Part shown: piece by piece, positions 63,327 to 64,000 of the stretch
How the letters are laid out: each line of letters opens with the position of its first letter
How positions within the stretch are numbered: the stretch's first letter is position 1
DNA from: Gemmatimonadales bacterium
Lineage (GTDB): Bacteria > Krumholzibacteriota > Krumholzibacteriia > LZORAL124-64-63
Length of the DNA stretch: 64,000 bases
Assembly (NCBI GenBank): GCA_019038745.1
Contig: JAHOYV010000033.1
Location: forward strand, 1 to 64,000
Reading direction: 5' to 3'
Made by a program: the position numbers and the translations under genes
Notes under the pieces: generated by a model
Seen by the model: the letters and a program-made list of their open reading frames with translations, nothing else
What the model was told of the DNA's origin: nothing
Database searches by the model: none

Positions 63327-63995
63327 TTGCTAGCCCTGGATTTGAGTTGTTCGGAACTTCCCGAGGAGTTTTCGGCTCTGGTGAAAGGCCACCTGGAAGG
63401 GGCTGCAAAGGCTCTTGATCTGGCGGCGGATTTCCACCACATCGAAATCTGTGCGGATGATTTCTCCGGACAGGATGGGGCTTGGTTCAGTTTTCACTCC
63501 CAGGTTGAGGGAAATAATTCCCGCGTCGGCGCAATTCTCTATTGCTCATCCGACGTATTTTGCAAATCTCGCTTCGCCTCGCCGGGGCTTATGCCCGGAG
63601 TGGAGATTTGGGAGCAGTTGCCGGTTCAGGCTTTGGAGCCGGGATTGATTCCCGGAGAATTTTCCGGCCAGGAAGCGGACAGCTTTCTGTATCACAACCT
63701 GATTTTGGCTCAGGACCTTGTTCTGGAAAGTCTGAACATGACGGCCATCCCCAACTCCATGGCGCAAGCCTTCGCTATGGCCTGGAGCGTGACCATTGAT
63801 GGCCGGCTTTCCCGACTCGGTCTGCCTGGATATTCTCTATTGCATCGTAGGGGTCGGTTCAGCAGGTTGTTTTCATCGGTTGGGGTTCTGCTTCCCGGCC
63901 ATTGGGACATATTCCAGTCACTTTGGGACGGAGCCCTGACTGCTTCTGCGGAGGTCCTTTCCGCGAGCCGGCAATTGCCTCGACTGCGGCCATGA
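63327..63995 (+). CDS. Hypothetical protein after tnaA
   Basis: Unrecognised soluble protein, 222 aa from TTG 63327, which follows GGAGGGAA and begins 11 bases after the tnaA stop; the track's 63186 start overlaps tnaA in another frame. Visible blocks are ADDFSGQDGAWFSFHSQVEG, GLMPGVEIWEQLP, SFLYHNLILAQDLVLESLN and WSVTIDGRLSRLGLPGYSLL. There is no signal peptide, membrane segment or HExxH. The tight spacing suggests co-transcription with tryptophanase. ATG 63992 overlaps its stop and could begin the next gene, which lies outside the window. Confidence 0.65.
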   Translation: MLALDLSCSELPEEFSALVKGHLEGAAKALDLAADFHHIEICADDFSGQDGAWFSFHSQVEGNNSRVGAILYCSSDVFCKSRFASPGLMPGVEIWEQLPVQALEPGLIPGEFSGQEADSFLYHNLILAQDLVLESLNMTAIPNSMAQAFAMAWSVTIDGRLSRLGLPGYSLLHRRGRFSRLFSSVGVLLPGHWDIFQSLWDGALTASAEVLSASRQLPRLRP

Positions 63996-64000
63996 ACCGG

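Noticed and set aside
62140-63408. 422-aa minus-strand ORF
   Set aside because: Antisense shadow of tryptophanase with low-complexity, Gly/His/Gln-rich translation and no family signature.

Overview
This window is a chromosomal segment (moderately high GC, dense coding, no insertion sequences, phage genes or CRISPR arrays seen) from a Gram-negative bacterium. Outer-membrane and cell-surface genes point to the Fibrobacteres-Chlorobi-Bacteroidetes (FCB) side of the tree or one of its uncultured sister phyla: a TonB-dependent receptor with a carboxypeptidase-regulatory-like domain, a PorV/PorQ-like beta-barrel, a GWxTD-like protein, and large exported proteins with C-terminal FlgD/Por-sorting-like domains. 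The phylum assignment is an inference from gene content, not from a phylogeny.

Layout. 1-2736: end of an oligopeptide/dipeptide ABC importer (two permeases and a fused double ATPase). 2737-11784: outer-membrane cluster driven by a near-consensus promoter (TonB-dependent receptor, 956-aa exported protein, PorV-like barrel, terminator, GWxTD-like protein). 11989-14433: ExbB, two ExbD and a TonB-like protein, which would energise the receptor. 14737-18262: TolC-like protein, an orphan LolD/MacB-type ATPase, and a rhomboid protease with a TPR-like tail. 18189-20379: aspartate kinase (minus strand, overlapping the rhomboid gene tail-to-tail) and a RadC-family protein. 20409-25937: rod-shape/elongasome operon mreB-mreC-mreD-mrdA-rodA, then lgt, aroE and comF. 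28464-30816: pgk, secG, tRNA-Leu(GAG) and a lysine-rich histone-H1-like protein, each with readable promoters or terminators. 30879-38587: beta-barrel protein (minus), EF-G-like GTPase, yebC, ruvC-ruvA-ruvB, and a B12-binding-type radical SAM protein (minus). 38675-45998: queA-tgt-yajC-def-fmt-rsmB-PASTA protein-rpe, tightly packed. 46317-51634: ffh-rpsP-KH protein-rimM-trmD-rplS-rnhB-yraN, the classical signal-recognition/ribosome-maturation string. 51920-63995: accessory-looking end with a secreted subtilase, a 2021-aa protein of unknown function, tryptophanase and a short unknown protein.

How the genes work together. The first 14 kb forms an envelope uptake/assembly module: outer-membrane receptor and PorV-like barrel with their proton-driven TonB/ExbB/ExbD motor. 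The 20-27 kb block builds the lateral cell wall and matures lipoproteins. The 32-51 kb block is housekeeping translation, tRNA modification and recombination. Many genes overlap by ATGA or similar 4-base junctions, and several well-supported genes start at TTG (lysC, mrdA, rpe, ffh).

Most unusual items: the 2021-aa protein, whose C-terminal quarter looks to me like a superfamily-1 helicase core with all key catalytic residues substituted; three helically phased TTGTCC repeats just upstream of tryptophanase; an apparent remnant of a formylglycine-generating-enzyme-like domain between rpe and ffh; low-complexity extensions on both S16 and the adjacent KH protein; and an EF-G-like GTPase with altered G3 and G4 motifs. 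All function calls were made by reading the translations; no database search was possible.
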